Source: JASFTV01 sp050050615 (GTDB lineage Bacteria > Desulfobacterota > DSM-4660 > Desulfatiglandales > HGW-15). From it: a stretch of 8,816 nucleotides of DNA. The stretch spans positions 1 to 8,816 of the forward strand of contig JASFTV010000133.1 in assembly GCA_050050615.1 (NCBI GenBank), read 5' to 3'. Within the stretch, counting starts at the first letter, position 1; every line of letters begins with the position of its first letter. The translations under genes were made by a program, and so were the position numbers. The notes beneath the pieces were generated by a model, which was not told where the DNA came from, made no database searches, and saw nothing but the letters and a program-made list of their open reading frames with translations. This document shows, piece after piece, positions 1-5,754 of this stretch.

Positions 1-99
1 CGGGAACGCTTTCTCCGACGTGGGCAGATTGTAAGAATCACGACCGGGAATACCTTCTTTTTCCATGAAATCGCGGATTTTCTTTAGGACATCAGACAT
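1..99 (-). CDS. N-terminus of an unidentified protein, cut by window edge
   Basis: An ATG at 97-99 opens a frame of 33 codons that runs off the left edge. An AGAGGAGG ribosome binding site lies about 8 nt upstream (around 105-113), so the start is well supported. The visible product begins MSDVLKKIRDFMEKEGIPGR and continues with DSYNLPTSEKAFP: a short charged helix followed by a Gly-Pro turn and a Leu-Pro-Thr-Ser segment. It lies 164 nt downstream of the PanB-like gene on the same strand and may share its transcript, although the gap holds a GC-rich hairpin. From memory only, the GIPGRD...LPTS..FP pattern resembles the start of TIM-barrel proteins annotated as U32-peptidase-like. This is a weak hint and no function is claimed. 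Confidence 0.7.
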   Translation of the reverse strand, partial: MSDVLKKIRDFMEKEGIPGRDSYNLPTSEKAFP

Positions 100-221
100 A
101 AGAGAACCTCCTCTTTGCTTATAGATCAGGAGCCATTACCCATTATTCTCATTCATTTCCAAAACACATATCATGCGAATTAGAAGGAACGAGACGAAGT
201 GAATCGCCCCGCCCTTCCGGA

Positions 222-244
222 CGCGGCTCTCTGCCGCGGTTTTT
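222..244 (+). terminator. GC hairpin with T-run, reading on the plus strand
   Basis: The arms CGCGGC (222-227) and GCCGCG (233-238) pair perfectly around a TCTCT loop, and G plus five T residues follow at 239-244. This has the form of an intrinsic terminator for plus-strand transcription. No plus-strand gene lies upstream of it in the window. For the minus-strand panB-like transcript it would be a hairpin without a U-tract. It could stop antisense transcription entering the panB gene, or mark a small unseen transcript. Confidence 0.45.
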
Positions 245-263
245 GTAGCCTTGAGCTATCGCA

Positions 264-1118
264 TCATTCCCGCTCTAACATCTCCTTAAGCTTGGGAAGC
301 TCTCCTTCAACCATCTTGTAGGTGTGCTCGTCTTTTGGAAATTCGCCTTTCCGCGTTTCTTCAGCGTACCCCGCGAAGGCGTTGATTGTCTTTTCAGCAA
401 GGTTTTCATATTTCTTCACAAACTTGGGGGTGAACGCCTGAAAGATTCCCAGGACGTCGCTGCAGATCATCAATTGACCATCAGCGTCGATTCCCGCGCC
501 GATGCTGTAAACGGGAATACTCAGCTCGTCTCGAATGATTTTACACACCTCCGGTGGGACCGCCTCCACCAAGAGTGCGAAGGCACCCGCCTCTTCAACG
601 GCCTTCGCGTCCTTGATGACTTCTAGGGCGGTTTCCGCTGTTCGGCCTTGGGCCTTAAAACCACCCAGCTGTCCGGAACTCTGTGGAGTAAGCCCGATAT
701 GCCCCATAACAAGCATACCTCCATCGGCGATCGCCTTTATTTGAGGGCATACTCTGACACCACCTTCGAGCTTCACGGCATCCACATAAGCTTCCTTCAA
801 AAACCTTCCTGCATTTCTCACAGCCTCTTGCTCACTAACCTGGTAGGAAAGAAACGGCATGTCTCCTATAACAAAAGTATTCGGGGCTCCGCGTCGGACA
901 GCTTCCGAATGATAGATGCACTGGTCCATGGTGACCGGGATCGTCCCTGCATAGCCGTAAACGCACATTCCCAGTGAGTCGCCCACGAGAATCATATCCA
1001 TACCTGCCTCTTCGGCAAAACTTGCGGTCCAGTAATCATACGCCGTGATCCACACTGCTTTCTCGCCTGAATCCTTCATTTTTTGTAAATCGATTCGTGA
1101 TAGCTTTTTCTTACTCAC
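264..1118 (-). CDS. panB: PanB-family 3-methyl-2-oxobutanoate hydroxymethyltransferase homologue
   Basis: The 284-residue product has the full PanB (ketopantoate hydroxymethyltransferase) length. The known reaction transfers a hydroxymethyl group from 5,10-methylene-tetrahydrofolate to 2-oxoisovalerate in pantothenate synthesis, in the cytoplasm. Family landmarks are present: VGDSLGM with metal ligand D47, IPVTMDQCIYH (60-70), GDMPFLSYQ with D86, VKLEGG with K116 and E118, GHIGLTPQSSGQLGG (139-153), and the catalytic Glu as E185 in LLVEAVPPE. The start is GTG at 1116-1118, with GGAGG five nt before it. Unusual changes near the active site are EAVP where ECVP is usual, SIGAG where GIGAG is usual, and Ser where His is common after DGQ. 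It lies 62 nt behind an IclR regulator with no panC or panD in view. It may therefore serve a catabolic or other aldol reaction; the family call is firm, the substrate is not. Confidence 0.9.
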   Translation of the reverse strand: MSKKKLSRIDLQKMKDSGEKAVWITAYDYWTASFAEEAGMDMILVGDSLGMCVYGYAGTIPVTMDQCIYHSEAVRRGAPNTFVIGDMPFLSYQVSEQEAVRNAGRFLKEAYVDAVKLEGGVRVCPQIKAIADGGMLVMGHIGLTPQSSGQLGGFKAQGRTAETALEVIKDAKAVEEAGAFALLVEAVPPEVCKIIRDELSIPVYSIGAGIDADGQLMICSDVLGIFQAFTPKFVKKYENLAEKTINAFAGYAEETRKGEFPKDEHTYKMVEGELPKLKEMLERE

Positions 1119-1180
1119 CTCTCCCTCCTTTCCAGGCTAGGACTCAAACATCTCTAATTTCGCCCGTCACTTCTCCTTCT

Positions 1181-1960
1181 CTACCCTTCACCAAGCCCTC
1201 CTAGGTATTTGGACAAGCTGAAGCAGATTCTTTTCACTTCCTTCTGCATACGTCTCATGACATCGTCCGTCATTCGAGTGGCAGGCCCCGCGATGCTCAT
1301 TGCATATCTGGGCAGACCCGTATAATCAAACACCGGCGAAGCCACGCATCGAAGTCCAACAACGACTTCCTCCCTATCAAACGCAACGCCTGTTTTGCGT
1401 ATCTTCGCAAGTTCCTCATTCAGTTTCGCCCTTCTGGTGATCGTGTTTTCCGTGAATCGTACAAGCTTGACCCTTTTCAACACCGCTTCTCTTTCCTCTT
1501 CCGGGAGAAATGCAAGGATCGACTTTCCCAATCCGGTGCAATAGACCGGAGCACGGCTCCCAATCGCTAGATCTATTCTGAGAAGCTCCTGACTCTCTAT
1601 CTTGTCCAGGTGAACCACAATGCTGCCGTCCCAATATGCAAGGTTCACGGTCTCATTGAAAATGGCATGCAATTCCTGCATAAAGGGTCGCGCAACCTGC
1701 CTAATTTCGAATCGATTGGCTAATTTCATCCCCAACTCAAGGATCTTGAAAGTCAACCGGTAACGGGAATCCGCGCTTTTCTCCACGTAGCCCAGCTCTC
1801 TGAGAGTAGCCAGAAAGCGATGGCTTCCAGCTCTATTTAAGCCTAGGTGTTCAGCCACCTTCGTGACTGTTAACTCTTGTTTGTCCGCAAGCAGCTCCAG
1901 CACTTTGATGCCCTTTTCAAGGGAAGCAATCTGGAAATATTTCTTGTTTGCATCTGGCAC
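1181..1960 (-). CDS. IclR-family transcriptional regulator
   Basis: The 259-residue product has the standard IclR layout. An N-terminal winged helix-turn-helix spans about residues 10-75 (IASLEKGIKVLELLA, then LTVTKVAEHLGLNRAGSHRFL). The C-terminal effector-binding domain spans about 95-250, with the typical GSRAPVYCTGLGKSILA (134-150), GVAFDREEVVVGLRCVASPV (191-210) and MSIAGPATRMT (221-231) segments. IclR proteins bind small organic acids and usually control adjacent catabolic genes. The start is GTG (1958-1960). An in-frame TGA lies two codons upstream, so no longer start is possible, and an AGGGGG site sits about 10 nt before it. It is probably first in a unit with the PanB-like gene 62 nt downstream. 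Half-sites over its promoter suggest autoregulation. The effector is unknown. Confidence 0.95.
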   Translation of the reverse strand: MPDANKKYFQIASLEKGIKVLELLADKQELTVTKVAEHLGLNRAGSHRFLATLRELGYVEKSADSRYRLTFKILELGMKLANRFEIRQVARPFMQELHAIFNETVNLAYWDGSIVVHLDKIESQELLRIDLAIGSRAPVYCTGLGKSILAFLPEEEREAVLKRVKLVRFTENTITRRAKLNEELAKIRKTGVAFDREEVVVGLRCVASPVFDYTGLPRYAMSIAGPATRMTDDVMRRMQKEVKRICFSLSKYLGGLGEG

Positions 1961-2104
1961 GACTCAGCAGCCCCCTTCCCCCCGTTTATGCGAGCCCAAC
2001 ACGAGAATCCCGTAATCATACGAGAGCCTTAGTGGCACATAAGGATGGACCTTCATATATATATACATTTTTCGAAAGATTACAATATGTTACATATATG
2101 CTGC

Positions 2105-2143
2105 TCACTATATGTGACAACGTCACCTATTTTGTGACATGAC
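2105..2143. promoter_or_regulatory. Candidate operator: clustered GTGAC/GTCAC half-sites
   Basis: Half-sites alternate in orientation: TCAC (2105-2108), GTGAC (2114-2118), GTCAC (2122-2126) and GTGAC (2134-2138). They form the dyads TCAC-N5-GTGA, GTGAC-N3-GTCAC and GTCAC-N7-GTGAC. The cluster covers the predicted transcription start and the first ~30 nt of the leader, where a repressor would block initiation. The adjacent IclR protein is the obvious candidate. The TGTGA half-site also resembles Crp/Fnr-type sites, but the spacing does not match the TGTGA-N6-TCACA consensus. Confidence 0.4.
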
Positions 2144-2191
2144 TTTAGACCAACCACAAACCACCTGTCAAGTATTTTTTTTGGATTTTTT
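2142..2191 (-). promoter_or_regulatory. Sigma70-type promoter with A-tracts, upstream of iclR
   Basis: On the minus strand a perfect -35 TTGACA lies at 2166-2171. Candidate -10 boxes are TAAAGT (2142-2147, 18 nt spacer) or TCTAAA (2144-2149, 16 nt spacer). Runs of eight and six A residues (plus-strand T at 2175-2182 and 2186-2191) lie just upstream of the -35, where an UP element would sit. The start would fall near 2135, giving a leader of about 175 nt before the iclR GTG. No other gene start lies between it and iclR, so it most likely drives iclR and the PanB-like gene. Confidence 0.55.
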
Positions 2192-2602
2192 CAGCTTTCC
2201 TTAAGATGTTTTTCACACGCCAACTAGGGGAGCAGTAATATCAGGCGCCGGTAAAAGAAAGGATACAACACAAACTAGGTTTGGCAGACTTTTTAAAGGC
2301 TCTGAAAAGAAAGTCTGATGAAGGCAGACAGCCGTCTCCAGCATCGGGAACCTATGGCCGGTTCTTTCTGCTTCTGGCAAAGGCGGGGACAAAAAGTTCG
2401 AGTTCTGTCTCTGGGATTCTCTTCGGGCAACCAAGTACCGAGGATCTTCTCCTTTTCTCGCTGAAGCATGTCCTCTATTTTTTTCCGGTGAAACTCTCAT
2501 ACTCCATCAATGTAAGATCTCCCATAACACCACCCATCAAGAATAATGGCCGGACCTCCTCGCAAATCGACACGGTGACTATTAATCCCCTAGCTCAAGC
2601 CG
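2192..2602. other. Gene-free stretch with stacked inverted repeats
   Basis: About 410 nt without a convincing gene. Open frames on both strands here lack good ribosome binding sites and give low-complexity translations without family landmarks. The notable content is a chain of inverted repeats at 2271-2337: CAAAC-TAG-GTTTG (2271-2283), CAGACTTT/AAAGTCTG (2285-2292/2310-2317), GTCTG/CAGAC (2313-2317/2325-2329) and AGAC-AGCC-GTCT (2326-2337). The middle arms can pair with either neighbour, so alternative hairpins are possible. An AGGAGG sequence on the minus strand (2555-2560) is 17 nt from the nearest ATG, too far to support a start. Confidence 0.5.
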
Positions 2603-2878
2603 TCAGGCCAGATCTTCCTCTGAAACGTAGAAGGACAACAGCGCGCAGATTGCTTCCCATCCTTCAACCCCAGTCACCGGAACGATATCCCCTCCGTGAA
2701 AAAGGTATTCATCACAATGTCTTAGAATTTCAGGATGTTCAGCCTTAAGGGTCTTCCATATACTGCCTGGACGGCTCGAGTTGCTCAAAGCCTGAATGGC
2801 ATCAAGAACAGACATCCGGCCGTCAGGTGTAAACCTTATGGGATCATCATCCAGATTGACAATTACGGCTTCGTCCAT
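2603..2878 (-). CDS. Small conserved-looking protein of unknown function
   Basis: The frame encodes 91 residues, starting at ATG 2876-2878 with TGGAGGG placed six nt upstream, a strong ribosome binding site. The product is acidic, has no signal peptide or membrane segment, and reads like a folded domain. It has an N-terminal strand region (EAVIVNLDDDPIRF), a turn TPDGRMSVLDAIQAL (17-31), a helix around IWKTLKAEHPEILRHC (40-55) and a C-terminal EGWEAICALLSFY segment (71-83). I do not recognise it with confidence. The DGR-SVLDAI...IW..LK..HPE...PV...GWE pattern loosely recalls small domains found on phage antirepressors and in stand-alone proteins, but this is only an impression. It is isolated on the minus strand, with structured non-coding DNA on both sides. 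Confidence 0.65.
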   Translation of the reverse strand: MDEAVIVNLDDDPIRFTPDGRMSVLDAIQALSNSSRPGSIWKTLKAEHPEILRHCDEYLFHGGDIVPVTGVEGWEAICALLSFYVSEEDLA

Positions 2879-3127
2879 TGGAACCCTCCATCATTGGCCA
2901 CTTTGGAAGCGCGTTCCCGCTCTTCTCAGATGATAGCTCTACGAAAAAGCTGGGGAGAGATAAATGGGGTAAAACCCGTATTTTCTAAGAGAAAACCATG
3001 TAATTTAGTAGGAATTTGGTATGTATGGAGAAAATACGGTCCAGAGCCGGTTTACGTTTGACTCCCAGGCCCAGCTTATTGCACATTTTACAGAAGTTTC
3101 CTCAGTTGCTGTTTCTGTGCCTGAAAC

Positions 3128-3240
3128 TTCGCCAAAAGTGGCGCTCCCCGCAGCGAGCTGCGGGGTATGGAGAGGAACACCTGCCTTCGCTCTTGCAAGC
3201 TACGGCAAGGCAAGATGCGCGGAAGTCTCGGCGAAGGCGA
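3128..3240 (+). repeat. Palindromic, REP-like element
   Basis: About 110 nt is built from three stems. The first is CGCCA-AAAG-TGGCG (3130-3143). The second is a perfect CCCCGCAG-CGAG-CTGCGGGG hairpin (3146-3165). The third is a wider pair GCCTTCGC/GCGAAGGC (3183-3190/3231-3238) whose 40-nt interior holds repeated TTGCAA and GGCAAG words. It is richer in GC than the flanking DNA and lies within ~80 nt of the amidohydrolase start. The design resembles dispersed extragenic palindromes of environmental bacteria. The window contains only this one copy, so its repeat nature is inferred from structure and not from copy number. Confidence 0.45.
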
Positions 3241-3259
3241 ATGAAATTCAAACGACGTC

Positions 3260-3290
3260 TTGACCCCTTCCCCTGCGGCTGTGGTATTTT
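3260..3290 (+). promoter_or_regulatory. Weak candidate promoter for the amidohydrolase
   Basis: TTGACC (3260-3265) and TATTTT (3285-3290) are separated by 19 nt, longer than the preferred 17. The expected start, near 3297, would leave a short leader before the GGAGG site at 3310-3314. It lies just after the palindromic element. Confidence 0.25.
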
Positions 3291-3321
3291 TCATCAATCA
3301 TTCACGTTCGGAGGTTTTCCG

Positions 3322-4485
3322 ATGATCGATTTCAAGAAACTGGTGGAAGAACACAAGGACCTTATTACCAAAACCCGTCGGGAACTACATCGCATCCCGG
3401 AACCGGCCTACACGGAAAAGAAAACATCCGCCTATGTGGCGGACTTTCTAAAGAAACAGGGCCTAAAGGTTCAGACGGGAATTGCTCAATATGGTGTGGT
3501 AGGCCTGATGGAGACGGGACGACCTGGCAAGACCCTGATGATCCGTTCGGACATGGATGCGCTTCCGATTAGAGAAGAAACAGGTCTTGACTTTGCTTCT
3601 GTCCATGAGGGCGCCATGCACGCCTGCGGTCACGATGGCCACATGACCATGGTCCTCGTTGCGGCCAAGATTCTGAACGCCTTCAAGGGCGACCTGACGG
3701 GGAATATCAAATTCCTGTTTCAACCCGCCGAAGAGGGCCCTGGAGGCGCAAAACCCATGATTGAGGAAGGCGTCATGGAGAACCCGAAGGTGGATTACGC
3801 CGTTGGTTGTCATTTGTGGCCTGGTATCCCGGAAGGGGCGATAGGGGTAAAGGGCGGGCGATTTATGGCGGCCATGGATCGCTTCGACCTAAAAATCATG
3901 GGCAAAGGGGGGCACGGCGCGATGCCTCATCTTTGTCTGGATGCCCTAGAGGTAGGTACCCAGGTGATCAATGCCCTGCAGCGCGTCGTAAGTCGACACA
4001 TGAATCCTTTGAGCCCGACGGTCGTTACCGTGGGCAGTTTCCATGCCGGCAGCGCCTTTAATGTCATCCCTGGTGAAGCAGAAATGTGCGGTACCACAAG
4101 GACGTTTGACCGAGACATCTGGTTGTCCTGGCCCGACCGGATTGAACAAATCGTGCGCGGTGTTTGCGAATCCATGGGCGCCACTCATGAGCTGAAGTTC
4201 GCACAGGGGTATCCACCCTTAGTGAACGATGATTCCATGGCCGAATTGGTTCGCAGATGTGCTCAAGATGTGGTGGGCAAAGATCGGGTTCTAGAACCTG
4301 ACCCGACCATGGGGGGCGAGGATATGGCCTTCTATTTGGAAAGGTCGAAGGGGTGCTTTTTCCTCCTGGGCGTGGGCCGTGAAGGATGCGCCTCCTTGCA
4401 CAACCCTAAGTTTGATTTTAACGAGGAGGCGCTTCAAGCCGGCGTTGAAACATACTGCCGCACTGCCCGGGAACTCCTAGCGTAG
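3322..4485 (+). CDS. M20 family metallo-amidohydrolase (HipO/IAA-amino acid hydrolase type)
   Basis: Starting at ATG 3322, preceded by CGGAGG seven nt upstream, the gene encodes 387 residues, the usual length for M20D amidohydrolases. These cytoplasmic enzymes use two metal ions to cleave N-acyl or N-aroyl amino acids to a carboxylic acid plus an amino acid. Metal and catalytic landmarks are all present: SDMDALP (76-82), HACGHDGH with C102 and H104, QPAEEG with general base E137 and ligand E138, H164 in GCHLWP, and H360 in SLHNPKFDF. The GHGAMPH segment of the dimerisation (lid) domain is at 197-203 and GGEDMAFY at 331-338. It appears complete and active. It is the only plus-strand gene and converges on the AI-2E family gene. 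The released acid could feed the neighbouring ligase pathway, but this is only inference. The exact substrate cannot be told from sequence. Confidence 0.95.
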   Translation: MIDFKKLVEEHKDLITKTRRELHRIPEPAYTEKKTSAYVADFLKKQGLKVQTGIAQYGVVGLMETGRPGKTLMIRSDMDALPIREETGLDFASVHEGAMHACGHDGHMTMVLVAAKILNAFKGDLTGNIKFLFQPAEEGPGGAKPMIEEGVMENPKVDYAVGCHLWPGIPEGAIGVKGGRFMAAMDRFDLKIMGKGGHGAMPHLCLDALEVGTQVINALQRVVSRHMNPLSPTVVTVGSFHAGSAFNVIPGEAEMCGTTRTFDRDIWLSWPDRIEQIVRGVCESMGATHELKFAQGYPPLVNDDSMAELVRRCAQDVVGKDRVLEPDPTMGGEDMAFYLERSKGCFFLLGVGREGCASLHNPKFDFNEEALQAGVETYCRTARELLA

Positions 4486-4523
4486 CCGTCTAAGGCAGGA
4501 CGGGGGCCCATGTTTATTGCCTT
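4486..4523. terminator. Weak hairpins in the convergent gap
   Basis: Directly after the amidohydrolase stop, CCGTC (4486-4490) can pair with GACGG (4499-4503), and AAGGCA (4492-4497) with TGCCTT (4518-4523). The two overlap and exclude each other, and neither is followed by a good T-run. Termination between these convergent genes is expected from layout, but the signal is weak. Confidence 0.25.
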
Positions 4524-4539
4524 TGGTAATCTCCACGGT

Positions 4540-5622
4540 TCAAGGATGTCTACTTTTATCACTTTCTGTTACAGCCTTCTTGCCGGCAGCACCCGTTGGT
4601 GATGGGCCTAGTATGACGGCGATCCAGCGGGTTTCTTCACTACTCTCCAGAGCAATCTTTACGATCATGGTCAAAGGCACAGAAAGAAGCATGCCCACAG
4701 GACCGAGGACCCATCCCCAAAAAACGAGGGAGAGAAAAACGACTAGGGTCGATAGACCCAGTCCCCGGCCCATGAATCTCGGTTCAACCAAACTACCCAT
4801 CGCGATGTTTACCACAATATAGCCCAGGCAGGCTAACAATGCAGAACTCACCCCAAGCTGAATGAGTGCCATGAGTATTGCCGGAATGGCTGCAATGAAC
4901 GAACCGATGTTCGGCACATAGTTGAAAAGAAAAGCGAGCAAACCCCATAGCAATGCGTACTTGACGCCAAGAACAGCCAACCAGATCCAGATCAAGATGC
5001 CGGTTAGCATGCTGAAGAGAGTTTTTATGGCCAGATATCGATTGACACTTTCTGTAAACCGACTCAAGCGGCCCAAAGATTCTTCAGGGTTCCTCAAGGC
5101 GGTGCGGAGTTTATGGGGGAAGGCATACGCCTCGAGCAAGATGAAGACGACAGTCAGCAGGATCAGGAAAACGTTTGAAAGGAGTCCGCTCAACCCGGTG
5201 AGGGTATTGCCAACCATCTTCATGATCTTTCCCGGATGAAAATAATCAGTCAGCACCTCGTCAGAGATCTCAAAGCCCAGACCTCGCAGAAATGATATTA
5301 ACGCGGCTGTTTTGGCTGAGAGGTGCTGCTGGTAAAGGGGCAAAGATTTCGAGAAATCACTCACGGAGGTTCCCACAAGGGTTGTGAGGAGCAAGCCTAT
5401 GGCTATGATGGCTATAACAATGGCCAGGGCAGCCAAGGCACTGGGAATGCCTTTCCGCTGCATCCAAAATAGGGGCGGGGCGCAGATTATGGCGATAAAC
5501 AGCGCTAGAAGGAACGGTACCAGAATAGACCCGGCTGCTCGCATACCGGCAACGACGATGACAAAACAGGCCGCGGTTAGAAGAATACGGGCCACATTAG
5601 AGACTCTCTCTTTTTCTTCCAT
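4540..5622 (-). CDS. AI-2E family transporter, TqsA/YdgG-like membrane protein
   Basis: The 360-residue product is a multi-pass inner-membrane protein. It has hydrophobic segments at about 11-30, 32-50, 60-84, 147-167, 200-222, 223-245, 246-275 and 290-325, and a soluble loop at roughly 85-145. This is the AI-2E (PerM) family pattern. The motifs NYVPNIGSFIAAIPAIL (234-250), VEPRFMGRGLGLST (279-292) and VFWGWVLGPVGMLLSVPLT (300-318) are close to those of E. coli TqsA, an exporter linked to autoinducer-2. Family members also transport other solutes, including Na+/H+ exchangers, so the substrate here is open. The ATG at 5620-5622 has only a weak ribosome binding site (TTGAG). It lies 132 nt behind the oxidoreductase gene, with two palindromes in that gap, so it may have its own promoter. 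Confidence 0.9.
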   Translation of the reverse strand: MEEKERVSNVARILLTAACFVIVVAGMRAAGSILVPFLLALFIAIICAPPLFWMQRKGIPSALAALAIVIAIIAIGLLLTTLVGTSVSDFSKSLPLYQQHLSAKTAALISFLRGLGFEISDEVLTDYFHPGKIMKMVGNTLTGLSGLLSNVFLILLTVVFILLEAYAFPHKLRTALRNPEESLGRLSRFTESVNRYLAIKTLFSMLTGILIWIWLAVLGVKYALLWGLLAFLFNYVPNIGSFIAAIPAILMALIQLGVSSALLACLGYIVVNIAMGSLVEPRFMGRGLGLSTLVVFLSLVFWGWVLGPVGMLLSVPLTMIVKIALESSEETRWIAVILGPSPTGAAGKKAVTESDKSRHP

Positions 5623-5651
5623 AAATTCAACTCAATATCCGCTATTCTCTA

Positions 5652-5701
5652 TCATGATCATGAAAAATCCTACCCCTTTACCAAGTAGAACATTTTCTAC
5701 T
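5652..5701. promoter_or_regulatory. Two palindromes upstream of the AI-2E family gene
   Basis: TCATGATCATGA (5652-5663) is a perfect 12-bp palindrome. AGTAGAA-CATT-TTCTACT (5684-5701) is a perfect 7-bp stem with a 4-nt loop. Both lie within 80 nt of the AI-2E family start, in the short gap after the oxidoreductase gene. Neither is followed by a T-run on the minus strand, so operator sites are a better guess than a terminator. Confidence 0.3.
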
Positions 5702-5754
5702 CACACAAAAGTGATGATGCCTTTTCTGAAATGCCTGGCGAGGATCCCGCTGCC

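Larger units (their letters stand above)
2879..3321. other. Intergenic region between divergent genes, with inverted repeats
   Basis: This 443-nt gap separates the small minus-strand gene from the plus-strand amidohydrolase and should hold promoters for both. It contains GGGT-AAA-ACCC (2967-2977), a perfect 11-bp inverted repeat CCGTATTTTCT/AGAAAATACGG (2976-2986/3029-3039), and the palindromic element at 3128-3240. The amidohydrolase frame stays open for 102 codons upstream of its ATG, through this region. That extension crosses the palindromic element and has no protein-like character, so it was not taken as coding. Confidence 0.5.

Noticed and set aside
2055..2065. AT dinucleotide run in the iclR leader
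   Set aside because: Too short to call a microsatellite or origin element; treated as part of an AT-rich leader.
2396..2412. GTTCGAGTTC resembling a tRNA T-loop
   Set aside because: The flanking bases do not form a T-stem and no acceptor or anticodon arms are found.
2213..2500. Minus-strand open frame of 95 codons
   Set aside because: No ribosome binding site, an unstructured Arg/Ser/Pro-rich translation, and it covers the hairpin cluster at 2271-2337.
2475..2537. A 20-residue minus-strand peptide behind an AGGAGG
   Set aside because: The AGGAGG is 17 nt from the ATG, too far, and the peptide shows nothing recognisable.
2281..2748. Plus-strand open frame of 155 codons
   Set aside because: It overlaps the better-supported minus-strand gene at 2603-2878, lacks a good ribosome binding site and has no family landmarks.
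3016..3321. 102-codon upstream extension of the amidohydrolase frame
   Set aside because: The ATG at 3322 has an ideal GGAGG and matches the family N-terminus; the extension runs through a palindromic element.
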